From the NCBI GenBank assembly GCA_039621445.1, contig CP154956.1, forward strand, positions 52,996,806-53,060,805: a stretch of 64,000 nt of DNA. The letters are read 5' to 3'. This document shows, piece by piece, positions 28,649 through 38,129 of this stretch. Below the pieces are notes generated by a model. It was not told the DNA's origin. It did no database searches and saw nothing but the letters and a program-made list of their open reading frames with translations. How positions within the stretch are numbered: position 1 is the stretch's first letter; each line of letters begins with the position of its first letter. Origin of the DNA: Euglena gracilis (Eukaryota > Euglenida > Euglenophyceae > Euglenales). Position numbers and translations under genes: made by a program.

Positions 28649-29778
28649 AGAAGTGAAAAGGCACTTTGATAACGCCTTAAGTTTAAATTTCTCACCAGGA
28701 AATTGTCAATGGTTGCAATTTGTACTTGTTTCCCCTCCAAAATTTTCCTGAGCAAATCATTCAGAGCAGGGGCCATCTGGGGGGCGACATTTTCTCCCCC
28801 CTGCAGTTGGTGAACATACCCTTGTAGGGGGTGATTTTCAGGCAGGGGGTCCCTGGAACTTTCATCTTTATTAACTGGGGCCACCATGTGGCTGAATCCC
28901 AGTAGGGGGTGACCATCAAAACTTTGACCTGTGGAAACATCTTTAACCTGGGTAGAAATTTTTGAATGACTGACCAGGGGGGGTTTGCGTAAAGATCCCC
29001 CATGTTGTCCAACGGACATTGTAGTGCAGCCACTGCTGTGGCCTCCCAATGGGGCCACCTGGCCACAAATTTGGGCAGTTTTTTTGTTTCCTGGGGAGGC
29101 AAATAAATCTGTTTCCAGATTAATGAACTTTTGGAATTGCTGCCTTAGCCATTGAAAAAGTTGGGGGTCTAAAGAGTAATCCCCCCTGTCTATTTCCCAT
29201 CTGCTTATAGGGTCTGCCAGGCAGACTTTTGAAGGCACCCAGTTGACTTGCAGGTTTTCTTGGTGCTCTATGCACCATTTGAAGAATGGTCTTAGCAATT
29301 TGTCGAAGGGGTCCTTTCTGCCCCCCCCCCCCCCCTTGGTCAGGTAATAGTAAATTACCTGGTTGTCCACTGACAAGGAAACTGTTTCCCCAGGTTTGCT
29401 TAAACCTTTCACAGTGTTTATTGCTGCCCTCAACCTTTTTACATTTATGTGCAAAATGGAGTCTTCTCTCCAAAATTCCTGCACAATTGCTCCTGTATGG
29501 ATGTCCAGTCCCCCCCAGGCATGAGTGCTGCTGTCTGAGTGCAACTCTCTGGTTGCATTTTTGGGGAAGGGTCTGCCCCCCCAGGTGTCCAGCAGAATTT
29601 TGATTTCCCTTAATTGGGCATCCATTTCCTGGGAAATGGTGTGTTTTGAGTCCCAGGGGGCGGTGGAATTTTCCACTAAAAATTTTGTCAGGGAATCTGT
29701 AAAGGCCCTTAAAAAGGGCAGGGCCATTAGGTTGCATCTTATCTGGCCCAAAATGGCAGCCAGTTGCCTTTTTGACAT
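28570..29778 (-). CDS. RT thumb, RNase H and recombinase N-terminus in one frame, element 3
   Basis: 402 codons. Residues 1-70 are the RT connection (MSKRQLAAILGQIRC). RNase H follows with HSDSS, HINVKRLRAAI (Glu of KEL replaced by Arg-Leu), SVDNQVI and LADPISR. At GNKK (A7 at 29079-29085) the frame passes from RNase H into the recombinase frame (TAQICGQVAPLGG onward), ending in YQSAFSLLWVILEK. In element 1 the same site has A6 and RNase H instead reads into the methyltransferase-like domain. Either the extra A is a mutation or assembly error, or the run is a slippage site. Confidence 0.75.
   Translation of the reverse strand: MSKRQLAAILGQIRCNLMALPFLRAFTDSLTKFLVENSTAPWDSKHTISQEMDAQLREIKILLDTWGGRPFPKNATRELHSDSSTHAWGGLDIHTGAIVQEFWREDSILHINVKRLRAAINTVKGLSKPGETVSLSVDNQVIYYYLTKGGGGGRKDPFDKLLRPFFKWCIEHQENLQVNWVPSKVCLADPISRWEIDRGDYSLDPQLFQWLRQQFQKFINLETDLFASPGNKKTAQICGQVAPLGGHSSGCTTMSVGQHGGSLRKPPLVSHSKISTQVKDVSTGQSFDGHPLLGFSHMVAPVNKDESSRDPLPENHPLQGYVHQLQGGENVAPQMAPALNDLLRKILEGKQVQIATIDNFLVRNLNLRRYQSAFSLLWVILEKMEVPPPPPPKPPQTRWLTL
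28761..29102 (-). pseudogene. Methyltransferase-like domain, element 3
   Basis: Overlaps the previous frame out of phase. It reads KKLPKFVARWPHWEATAVAA, YANPPW and VLMVTPYWDSATWWPQL and is intact to the end, so NPPW and the surrounding strand-helix pattern are conserved. It starts just after the A7 run, which separates it from RNase H. The Asp in DALQC of element 1 is Ala here. Confidence 0.7.
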
Positions 29779-31789
29779 GGAATGTTTTTTTCACAATTTT
29801 GACCAGCTCCTTTTTTATGGTCTTGACTTTTTGGGCTGGAACCTGCAATTTTCCGTCCTGGAAATTTAGCTGAAAACCCAAATGATTCACCACCTGGGTG
29901 GGCTGCAGGGTGGAGTTTTTTATTTTGATTTTGAATCCCGATTTGATTAAACCCCTGACCACAGAGTTGAGATGATTTTGCAAAATGTTTTGGGTTGGGG
30001 CCACCAGTAAAATGTCGTCCAGGTAAATAAAAACCTGTATGCCCCTTTTTCGCCACAGTTTTTCGAATTTTTTCATCACACTCATGAAAATTTGTGGCAT
30101 TACGTTTAACCCAAAGCAGCCGGCCTGGAACTCACAGGTCTGCCCCCCCACTTGATGCCTTAAAAATGGACTCAAGGCCTGGCTCACTGGGATGTGGAAA
30201 TAGGCATCTTTTAAATCTATTTTGGCTGCCCAGTGGCCTTTTTCCAAAACAGGAAAAATGTGCTGGATGTGATCCAGCTTGAAAGGTTTTACTTGAAACT
30301 GCTGATTTATTTCTCTGCAGTCGCTGATCATTCTCCATTTGGTTGTTCCCCCTTCTGGTTTTGAAATTAGAAACCAGGGGATTAAATTCTGGGTTTTTGA
30401 ATCCCAACCTCGTTTTATTGACCCAGATTTTTCGTAATCCAGCAGAATTTTTTCTGCCTGGTTCAGGTCCAGGTTGGCTCTGGGTTTTGGGTGGGTGGAC
30501 AATTTTGGGGGATTGACCCAGGGGGGTTGAATTCCATTTTTGATCAATTGACATGTTGCTGGGGGGGCATGTTTTGACCACCATTTTAGACTTTCTGAAG
30601 CCTCTGGTGCAGGGGGGTTGTCTCCCCATTTTTCCACCATGGAATTTATTTCCCCAATCAGGTGATTTTCTGGGGGCTGGGTGGGGGGTGTTGGCCATTG
30701 CACCCCTGGTGTTCCTAGAGATTGAGCATTCTGCAAGGGTTGCTGGGGGGTGTGCATGCTCTTCTCACAGGCTCTCTGGTTCTCCATTTTGTCGTTGATG
30801 TTGTCATTTGACATACCATAGGGGCCGCTTTTTTGGGTATCCCCCTTGTTTTGACTTGCCCCTGCCATGGGCATTGAAGACGAAATGTGAGGGGGGGTTG
30901 CCCCCTTGTCCTCCACTGCCCCTGTGGGGGCATCCTCCTGGGGCTGCTGCAGTTGATTTATATAAGGTTTGCACCTTAGCTTCTGCGGGGCCATTTCTGG
31001 TCCACCCCTTTGGCCCCCATGGCCTTGTTGACGCAATTGGCCTCCCTGGCCTGATAAATTCTGGCCTCCATGGCCCTGTGAAAACTGACCGCCCTGGCCC
31101 TGCACTTCTTGGCCACCATGGCCCTGCACTTCTTGGCCACCATGGCCCTGCACTTCTTGGCCACCATGGCCGTGCACATGAAATGGAACAAATTTCTGGC
31201 CCATATGGCCTTGGTCTCCCCACCATGGGGCTGTTCTTGACCTTGCTCTCCAGCTCCACTGGAAATCTGGGGGGCTGCTGTGCCCCCCCCTCTTCCCCTT
31301 GGGAGGGGTTGTTGTGTTGGAAAAATTGGGGGGATTCGACAGACCTTTTCTTCCCCTTCCTGTGGGGAGTTGCTTGTAGAATTGGCCTCCATGGCCACCA
31401 CCTTGTCCTTGATTCCATCTTCCCCACTTTTGCCTGTGGAATCCTTTGGTTGCCTTTTGACCAATCTGGCTTGGCTTTGGGACCACAACTCCCAGGTGGT
31501 TCTGCTCGTATTGGGCTGGGGGCTCCTTCCGCGTTCTGGTTTTTCTGACCCCTGTGGTCCACGGTCCGTGGCCGTCACTGGGTGGGGGTTTTTTCTGGGA
31601 TTTTTTTGATGAAGGGATCTGGGGGGAAGGGACGGCCACGATTCGCCACGTTTTGTCTGCATCTCCAGCTTCGCCAGCCGCTGCGGCGACTGCTGCTCCA
31701 GGTAGTTCGCGTCGAGTGTTTGATGCCAATTTACTCTCCACAGCATTGTTCATTGAGGTCAAATTTGAGATTGATAATTGGCTTGTCAA
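29120..31789 (-). CDS. gag-reverse transcriptase polyprotein, element 3
   Basis: 889 codons, of which about the first 665 are meaningful. The likely start is the internal ATG of TSMNNAVE at about 31753, conserved in element 2. Gag (residues about 13-330) is Gly/Gln/Pro/Arg-rich with tandem GHGGQEVQ units. RT follows with NLDLNQAEKILLDY, KWRMISDCREINQQ, motif A KIDLKDAYFHIPV near residue 525, motif B CFGLNVMPQ, and the catalytic YLDD at 589-592. After KIVKK (A7 at about 29784, six A in elements 1 and 2) the frame leaves RT; the thumb and RNase H continue in the 28570-29778 frame. No protease or zinc knuckle is visible. Confidence 0.85.
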   Translation of the reverse strand: MTSQLSISNLTSMNNAVESKLASNTRRELPGAAVAAAAGEAGDADKTWRIVAVPSPQIPSSKKSQKKPPPSDGHGPWTTGVRKTRTRKEPPAQYEQNHLGVVVPKPSQIGQKATKGFHRQKWGRWNQGQGGGHGGQFYKQLPTGRGRKGLSNPPNFSNTTTPPKGKRGGHSSPPDFQWSWRARSRTAPWWGDQGHMGQKFVPFHVHGHGGQEVQGHGGQEVQGHGGQEVQGQGGQFSQGHGGQNLSGQGGQLRQQGHGGQRGGPEMAPQKLRCKPYINQLQQPQEDAPTGAVEDKGATPPHISSSMPMAGASQNKGDTQKSGPYGMSNDNINDKMENQRACEKSMHTPQQPLQNAQSLGTPGVQWPTPPTQPPENHLIGEINSMVEKWGDNPPAPEASESLKWWSKHAPPATCQLIKNGIQPPWVNPPKLSTHPKPRANLDLNQAEKILLDYEKSGSIKRGWDSKTQNLIPWFLISKPEGGTTKWRMISDCREINQQFQVKPFKLDHIQHIFPVLEKGHWAAKIDLKDAYFHIPVSQALSPFLRHQVGGQTCEFQAGCFGLNVMPQIFMSVMKKFEKLWRKRGIQVFIYLDDILLVAPTQNILQNHLNSVVRGLIKSGFKIKIKNSTLQPTQVVNHLGFQLNFQDGKLQVPAQKVKTIKKELVKIVKKTFHVKKATGCHFGPDKMQPNGPALFKGLYRFPDKIFSGKFHRPLGLKTHHFPGNGCPIKGNQNSAGHLGGQTLPQKCNQRVALRQQHSCLGGTGHPYRSNCAGILERRLHFAHKCKKVEGSNKHCERFKQTWGNSFLVSGQPGNLLLPDQGGGGGQKGPLRQIAKTILQMVHRAPRKPASQLGAFKSLPGRPYKQMGNRQGGLLFRPPTFSMAKAAIPKVH
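31000..31200 (-). repeat. gag-coding tandem repeat
   Basis: Three perfect 24-bp units (CACTTCTTGGCCACCATGGC then CCTG on the plus strand) lie at about 31104-31175, flanked by diverged units. They encode GHGGQEVQ-type octapeptides. Element 1 has a different set (GHGGHNSKL, GQGGQQYQ), so the array expands and contracts between copies. Confidence 0.85.
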
Positions 31790-32034
31790 TTGATACTCGT
31801 CAGATTCGTGTCTTTCTGGATATTCCTATTCTGTTGACTTCGCCTCTTGGTTCTCCTTCTTTCGAGACTCTGCTCCTGTCTTCTGGGTGTCGAAGGGCAA
31901 ATTAAGGATCAGCCAACTCCGGCGGAAAAAGGCACTAAGCGGGGACTCCTAACCCAACGCAACGAACAATCACACGGCACTGCCGGCGAGCAAGGCATGG
32001 CCTCACAAGGGCAAAGTGCGGAGCCCGAGGTGTC

Positions 32035-32500
32035 TAGCCTTTTTTGGCTCCAAATCAACGTGCATTTATTTTTTGCACCGCCTGAGTGGCTTCAATTGTT
32101 CAAAAAAATGTGCAGCAATTTTCCCAATGTAGGCATTTTAGGCCATTTCACATTTTAGGTACCTGATGCGGAGCCAGTGGTGCCATTTTCAACGGGGGGC
32201 CCGCGGCCCGCAGGAGGCAGCTGAGGGTTCTTGCCGACTTCAAAAATGCCCTTCAAATCCCTAAAAAAAATCCCCAAAAAGACAGAGGAAGAGCTGTGGG
32301 AGGAGGTGCAAACCAAATTCAAAAAATTTAATCACTTCGCAAATCGATATTGAAAATTGGTCAGGAAAGAGAGAGAAGGAAGAAAATGGTCAAAATGGTT
32401 GGTGAGAAGGGGTTAACGTGCAGTGAAATATTGGGAGGGCTTACTGTACAGAAAAGACGGCATCCGTTAAAAAATCGAACAAGGAATGGAGGCGGAACAC
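32035..32500. other. No gene seen
   Basis: Unique-looking sequence flanking the 5' end of element 3. No coding or repeat signal. Confidence 0.4.
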
Positions 32501-32520
32501 GAACGGATGAGCAAAACACC

Positions 32521-32892
32521 TCATTTTTGGCTCTCGCGGTACTCCTGCAACACCTTCACAAAATCCACAAAAGTTTCCTCCAACAGCTGGATCAACATGG
32601 TTACCCGCTCCACCGATGCTTCGTCAACCTGGACAAAGAATGATTTATCAATGACAAAGCTTTGGGACTTGAAAAAATCAGAATGATTTTCTGACGTTTC
32701 GGGGGCACACAAAAAGCTGTGCTCATTTCGCAGGAATTTTGTGGGAAACATCGGGAAGAAATAAGAGTATTTCCTGAGCATCCGAAGAGATTCCATCAGG
32801 TGGGGATGCCTCATTGCAAACACACACCACATGCACTCAGTGGAAAATATCTGAAGCACCCCTCGGAGAGGGGTCCAACCAGCTGACAGCAA
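32521..32892 (-). CDS. Hypothetical protein fragment
   Basis: A 123-codon frame with protein-like composition: MRHPHLMESLRMLRKYSYFF, an aromatic-rich middle, and a C-terminal helix with VTMLIQLLEETFVDFVKVLQ. I recognise no family. It may be one exon of a host gene or part of a mobile element. The frame is open upstream of the likely ATG only briefly. Confidence 0.3.
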   Translation of the reverse strand: MLSAGWTPLRGVLQIFSTECMWCVFAMRHPHLMESLRMLRKYSYFFPMFPTKFLRNEHSFLCAPETSENHSDFFKSQSFVIDKSFFVQVDEASVERVTMLIQLLEETFVDFVKVLQEYRESQK

Positions 32893-33359
32893 AAAGTGCT
32901 GGCTGGAAAATAGGTGCTACCTGGCCAGGGGGAGGGGCTGGCCCGGTCCTGCCGGCAGCCAGGCAGGACCGGCTTGAACCCAAACAGTGCCAAAAAAAAG
33001 CATCCCCGGCCAGGGGGAGAGGGTCCAGGGACCCCTGGCAGGGTCCAACCTTTTTAAAAAAATGTTGCTTTGGAAATAACAACAATTTGGACAGCAACAT
33101 CTGATGCAGGCACACCTCTTCTCCTTTGTCCTTTTGCTCCCTCAACGTCTTCCCAGTCTTCTCAAGGCAGAAACAGACAGCCTGATGGAAAGATGAGGGT
33201 CAAATCCTTCCTTGAGCCGAAAACTTTTTTTCGGTCCAGCCCAACCTTGCCAGGCCACCGGGGGCAGGGTTGTCCCCCCCCTCCGAGATTCCCCCCCCCT
33301 TCCAAAACTAGGGGGGGGGGGGGGACCCCTCCCACCTACAGTTTTCGGTCGCCGAAAAT

Positions 33360-33545
33360 TTCGGCCGTTTTTTTTGGGGGTCAATAGATCAATTTTTCTG
33401 AAATTTCTCAAAAATGGTGGGGAAGGAATATATTCGGATGCCAAAATTGAAGCCCTATCTGACAGTGTTTTGATTCCCCGCAACTCCCCACCTGGCCTGA
33501 ATTACGGCCATTTTTCGGCCAATTTTGGCCATTTTGCCAAAATTT
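33360..33545 (+). repeat. Dispersed repeat R4, copy 1
   Basis: GCCGTTTT..GGGGTCAA, ATTGAAGCCC..TATCTGACAG and CCCCGCAACTCCCC, then TTACGGCCATTTTTCGGCCA. The same blocks in the same order occur at 47755-47947. Fragments of the CAACTCCCC end recur inverted near 33800. Confidence 0.7.
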
Positions 33546-34157
33546 CATGTTGAGTCTCAAGAGGGTCTTAAAATACACACCCGAAGCGAAGCGCCTGAAG
33601 GTTTTTTTTTGCTCCGCAGAGGAGGAGGGGGGGTGGGGGGACCCCCCTTCCGAAACTAGTGAGGGGTGGGGGACCAGGTTTTGAATAATGCTAAGCTCTT
33701 AATGAGCGCGCACCCACCCCTTCATTGACCCCCCTGTATAAACTGGCCCACTACATTGAGCTGGGCGGGCCGATCCTACCCAGTTTAGACCCCTTCACGT
33801 GAACAACTCGGGCCTGGCGGGGAGTTGGGGGTCAAACCCAGGTGATTCGGAAACTAGAAATCCAGTCGCTCGCGACTGAAAAAAAAATTTCGGGAACGGG
33901 GCCAGGATCATGGTGATAATCCGCTGGTTCCCGAGGTGGCCCCGAGGGGGGGGGTTCAGGGGGTTTCCCCCAGGGGTAAGCTTCGCTCTTACACATAAAG
34001 GGATAAGAGCTCAGCGACCCCCCCCCCTAGCACCTTACCCCCCTACCACCTACCTCATGTCTGCGGAGCTTCCCATACAACCCTGCCCGGGGGGGGGTCC
34101 ACAGCCCATTGGGCTGTTTTTTTACCAACCCCGGCCGGGGGGGAGGGGGGGTCCGGA

Positions 34158-34193
34158 GTGCCTGTGACTGCCTGCCCAGGCAGTCACAGGCAC
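34158..34193. repeat. Perfect palindrome, 17-bp arms
   Basis: GTGCCTGTGACTGCCTG, two bases, then its exact reverse complement. A shorter relative (GTGCCTGCC and inverted) lies at about 34375-34394. Confidence 0.9.
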
Positions 34194-34447
34194 AGTCCAG
34201 GGGGGGGGCACTACCCCCCCCCCTGGGGGTCGGATTTCGGCCGATTTTGCCCAGGCACATTCCTTTGAAAATAGGCCATTTTTGGCTCCCCGGCGCCTTC
34301 AGCGCCGGCGTTGTGTGTTGTGCTGGGGCACTTTTGGCCGTGTGCCCCCCCCGGGGGGGGTCGGATCAGGAGTGCCTGCCCAGGCAGGCACCCCCCCCCG
34401 GGGGGTGGGGTCGGCACCCGACTAAAAGTACAGCCTGCGGCCCAACT

Positions 34448-34486
34448 GGGAGGCGCTGACTGGAAAAAGGTGCTGGCTGGCGGGCC
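34448..34486 (+). repeat. GGTGCTGGCTGG module
   Basis: CGCTGACTGGAAAAAGGTGC followed by TGGCTGG. It belongs to a short module also found at 32895-32925, 59444-59500 and 63099-63150, inverted at 60762-60815, with a weaker copy near 43724-43752. Confidence 0.6.
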
Positions 34487-34706
34487 CCCCATGGGGGGCA
34501 GGGTCCAGAGGTTTTTTTAAGGGTGGGGGGGGCTCGGACAGGACCACCCCCTGGGGTTCCAAACGTAAGAAAATCTCTGGTCGGGTCCCTCCGGCTTAAG
34601 AACACCCCTGCCGTCAACCCTGTGGCTCAGAATCAGGCTTCTTCTCACCAACCCTGGGAGGGAGGGGAGGTGCTTGTGCTATGTGGTGTCTACCATACAA
34701 TTTTTT

Positions 34707-34945
34707 ACCGACCACCGGGGGGGGGGTCACTCCACTCTTCGAAAAAAGCCAGTCAGTCACTTTTCTTTTGGGAAACCAGTCACCCCCCCCCCGGGGGCGG
34801 CCACTCTGGAATCCAAAGGGAATTTGACCAAAAACATGAAAAAAAAAACAAAAATTTTCCGGCTCCTTTGGCGCCAGGTCACTTTAGTGGTTTTTTGCCG
34901 ACCCCCCCCCCCTGGGGAGGGTCCAGGCCAAAAACCAGTCAGTCA
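34707..34945 (+). repeat. Dispersed repeat R5, copy 1
   Basis: ACCGACC with a G run, TCACTCCACT..TTCGAAAAA, CCAGTCAGTCA, a C/G run, CACTCTGGAATCCAAAGG, AAATTTGACC, and GGTCACTTT..GTGGTTTTTT. All blocks recur in order at 62285-62530. Non-coding; C/G runs mark both the ends and the middle. Confidence 0.8.
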
Positions 34946-35299
34946 CTCTGAAAAAACCAGTGACCCCCCCCCCCCGGGGTCGGCCAGTGACTAAATGATT
35001 GTATGGTGCCTACCCATAGCAGGCACACCCCCAGGCGGGGTTGGTTCTGGACCCGTGCCTGCCGACCAAACCAAATTTTCCCTTGAAAAGTTTTGGGCCC
35101 CGGTGCCTTCGGCAGCAGGAGGGTGGGGGGTGCCTGCCCATAACACCCCTGGAGGAGGGGTGGGGGTACGGACTTCTTGGGGAGAAGTTTGCACAACCAT
35201 CTTAAGAATGAGCTACACAATCTACATAAAACATTCAACCGGGGCTCAATAAAGAACCGGGGGGGGGTAAAATTTCATTCATCTAATGCTCTTATATAT

Positions 35300-35895
35300 T
35301 ATAATTTAATGCCATAGATATGGATACAAGACAATATCAATCTCCTAATGATAGCTCTGCTCTCCTTCATCTCTAAATATATAATATAATCTACTCTCCT
35401 CCTATGGTCCTCTCCTTCCTTATCCTCACTTCATTGCTTACTTTTTAATCCTCTCCTTATTTACTCTCCTACTCCTCTCTCTCCCTCCTAATAATATCAT
35501 ATAATATAATCTCCTCTCCTCTCCTCTCCTCCTACCTCTCCTATCTCTATTCCTCTCCTCTCTCTCACTCCTCTCCATCTCTCCTTCCTCTACTCTCACT
35601 ATACTCTCATCTACCTCTCCTCATCCTATCCTCTCCTCTCCTCTCTCCCCCTCCTGTCCCTTCTCTTTTTTCTGTTCTCTTCTGTTTTCTTCTCTCCTCC
35701 TCATCCTGTCCCGCCTCCACCCGCCTCAGCCTCCTCTCCTCTCTATATAATATAGTACAGTAGCCTCTCCATCTCCTCTCCTCTCCTCTCCTCTCCTCTC
35801 CTACTCCTCTCCTCTCCCTCCCCTCCTCTCCCTCTCTATTCCATTCTCTTACTCTATTCTCTTCGTTGTCCTTCTCTTCTCCTCTCCGTCGTCCC
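35300..35895 (+). repeat. Pyrimidine-rich low-complexity block
   Basis: CTCTCCTCCT-type sequence with short ATAATAT interruptions. TATATAATATAGTACAGTAG at about 35743 recurs just upstream of the second 124-bp module (about 37905). Confidence 0.85.
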
Positions 35896-36019
35896 TGGAC
35901 GCCCTTCAGTCACTGTCCAGGATACGCTGAATTTTAGGGCGGTGTTTGCCCCACGCCGGGGGGGGGGGGGCAAGGCACCCAGAACGGACCCACCTAGGGG
36001 GGGGGGACAGCCAAAAAAT
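35896..36019 (+). repeat. 124-bp module, copy 1
   Basis: TGGACGCCCTTCAGTCACTG to GGCGGTGTTTGCCCCACGCC, a G run, CACCCAGAACGGACCCACCT, a G run and CAGCCAAAAAAT. It is almost identical to 37937-38060. Both copies are followed by TAATG-rich sequence and then an (ACTAT)n array. Confidence 0.9.
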
Positions 36020-36121
36020 GCCTCCACTGGGCCAAGGCACTTCTGCGCTAAACATAAATATAATGATATGTAATGTAAGGTAATGCAATGCAATGCAATG
36101 TAATAAAATGTAATGTAAAAT

Positions 36122-37572
36122 AATATGCTATACTACACTATATATACTACATATATATATATATATACTATACTATATATATACATATACTATATATATA
36201 CTACACTATACTATACCATACTGTACTATACTATACTATACTATACTATACTATACTATACTATACTATACTATACTATACTATACTATACTACACTATA
36301 CTATACTATACTATACTATACTATACTATACTGTACTCTACTATACTATACTGTACTGCACTGCACTATCCTATACTATACTATACTATACTATACTATA
36401 CTATACTATACTATACTATACTATACTATACTATACTATACTATACTATACTATACTATACTATATTATACTATACTATACTATACTAAACTATACTATA
36501 CTCTACTCTACTATACTATACTATACTATACTGTACTATACTATACTATACTATACTATACTATACTATTACTATACTATACCATACTACACTATACTAT
36601 ACTATACTATTACTATACTATACTACACTATACTATACTATACTACACTATACTATACTATACTATACTATACTATACTATACTATACTATACTATACTA
36701 TACTACACTATACTATACTATACTATACTATACTATACTATACTATACTGTACTCTACTATACTATACTGTACTGCACTGCACTATCCTATTACTATACT
36801 ATACTATACTATACTATACTATACTATACTATACTATACTATACTATACTATACTATACGATACGATACTATACTATACTATACTATGCTATGCTATGCT
36901 ATGCTATGCTATGCTATACTATACTATACTATACTATACTATACTATACTATACTAAACTATACTGTACTATAATATAATATGCTATACTATGCTATACT
37001 GTACTATACTATACTATACTATACTATACTATACTATACGATACTATACTATACTATACTATACTATCCTGTACTATACTATACTATACTATACTATACT
37101 ATACTATACTATACTATACTATACTATACTATACTATTACTATACTATACTATACTATACTATACTATACTATACTATACTATACTATACTATACTATAC
37201 TATACTATACTATACTATACTATACTATACTACACTATACTATACTATACTATACTTTTCTATACTATACTATACTATACTATACTATACTGTACTGTAC
37301 TGCACTGCACTATCCTATACTATACGATACTATACTATACCACACTATACTATACTATACTATACTATACTATTCTATACTACACTATACTATACTATAC
37401 TATACTATACTATACTATACTATACTATACTATACTATACTATACTATACTATACTATACCATACTGTACTATACTATACTATACTATACTATACTATAC
37501 GATACTATACTATACTATACGATACTATACTGTACTATACTATACTATACTATACTATTCTATACAACACTA
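36122..37572 (+). repeat. (ACTAT)n pentanucleotide array 1
   Basis: About 1.45 kb of ACTAT/TATAC units with scattered variants. A distinctive variant string (CTGTACTGCACTGCACTATC) occurs at about 36351, 36769 and 37296, so larger blocks of roughly 420-530 bp were copied within the array. Continuous tyrosine/isoleucine/leucine ORFs arise because three 5-bp units make five stop-free codons. Confidence 0.95.
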
Positions 37573-37797
37573 TACTACACCAGGGGGGGGATAATTGATA
37601 TCGGAGGCCTTCGGAAAAATTGCGGAAAAATTGCGGAAAAATTGCGGAAATTGCGGAAAAATTGCGGAAAAATTGATATCGGGTATACACATTTCTGTCT
37701 GAGGGGACTTAGAAGCTTTTCAATTGTGAGGTTCAGAACACCGCAACACCCACGTCGATGCAGGCGAGCACAAATCAACACGCTTGATGTTTACATA
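37573..37797 (+). mobile_element. Truncated copy of the CAGGGG short transposon (copy A)
   Basis: Starts CAGGGGGGGGATAATTGATA, then TTGCGGAAAAA units, then the same internal sequence as 39902-40422 up to CACGCTTGATGTT, where it breaks into TAACATAA repeats. Its left flank (CAACACTATACTACAC) is the same as that of copy B. It was therefore duplicated with the surrounding array and not inserted independently. Confidence 0.85.
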
Positions 37798-37936
37798 ACA
37801 TAACATAATATAATATAATATCATATAATATAATATAATATTCCATTCTATTCTATTCTATTATGTTATTGATAATATAATAGTACACTATACTATACAT
37901 ACTATAATAATATAATATAGTACAGTAGCTGGCATG

Positions 37937-38060
37937 TGGACGCCCTTCAGTCACTGTCCAGGATACGCTGAATTTTAGGGCGGTGTTTGCCCCACGCCGG
38001 GGGGGGGGGGGCAAGGCACCCAGAACGGACCCACCTAGGGGGGGGGGGCAGCCAAAAAAT
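37937..38060 (+). repeat. 124-bp module, copy 2
   Basis: Second copy of 35896-36019, differing mainly in G-run lengths. The spacing between copies (2041 bp) defines the duplicated unit. Confidence 0.9.
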
Positions 38061-38129
38061 TAAAAACTAAACATAAAAATTAATATGAAGGTAATGCATA
38101 TGCAATATATAAAATGCTAATAATGCTAT

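Larger units (their letters stand above)
27206..32034 (-). mobile_element. DIRS-like retrotransposon, element 3 (best preserved)
   Basis: A minus-strand copy of about 4.8 kb with gag-RT, RNase H, methyltransferase-like and tyrosine recombinase regions. The 5' terminal repeat is at about 31885-32034. The 3' end carries the inverted repeat (about 27490-27595) plus a further copy in the same orientation as the 5' repeat at 27206-27351. Frameshifts are few and sit in homopolymers (A7 at about 29784, A7 at 29079-29085, G/C run at about 28604-28620). All catalytic residues of RT and recombinase are present. Confidence 0.9.
33900..34700. other. Cluster of poly-G/poly-C-bounded short elements
   Basis: Repeated CCCGGGGGG or CCCCTGGGG junctions, each a possible terminus of a short inverted-repeat element, are interleaved with short unique sequence. 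Boundaries cannot be resolved by eye and no gene is supported. Confidence 0.5.
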
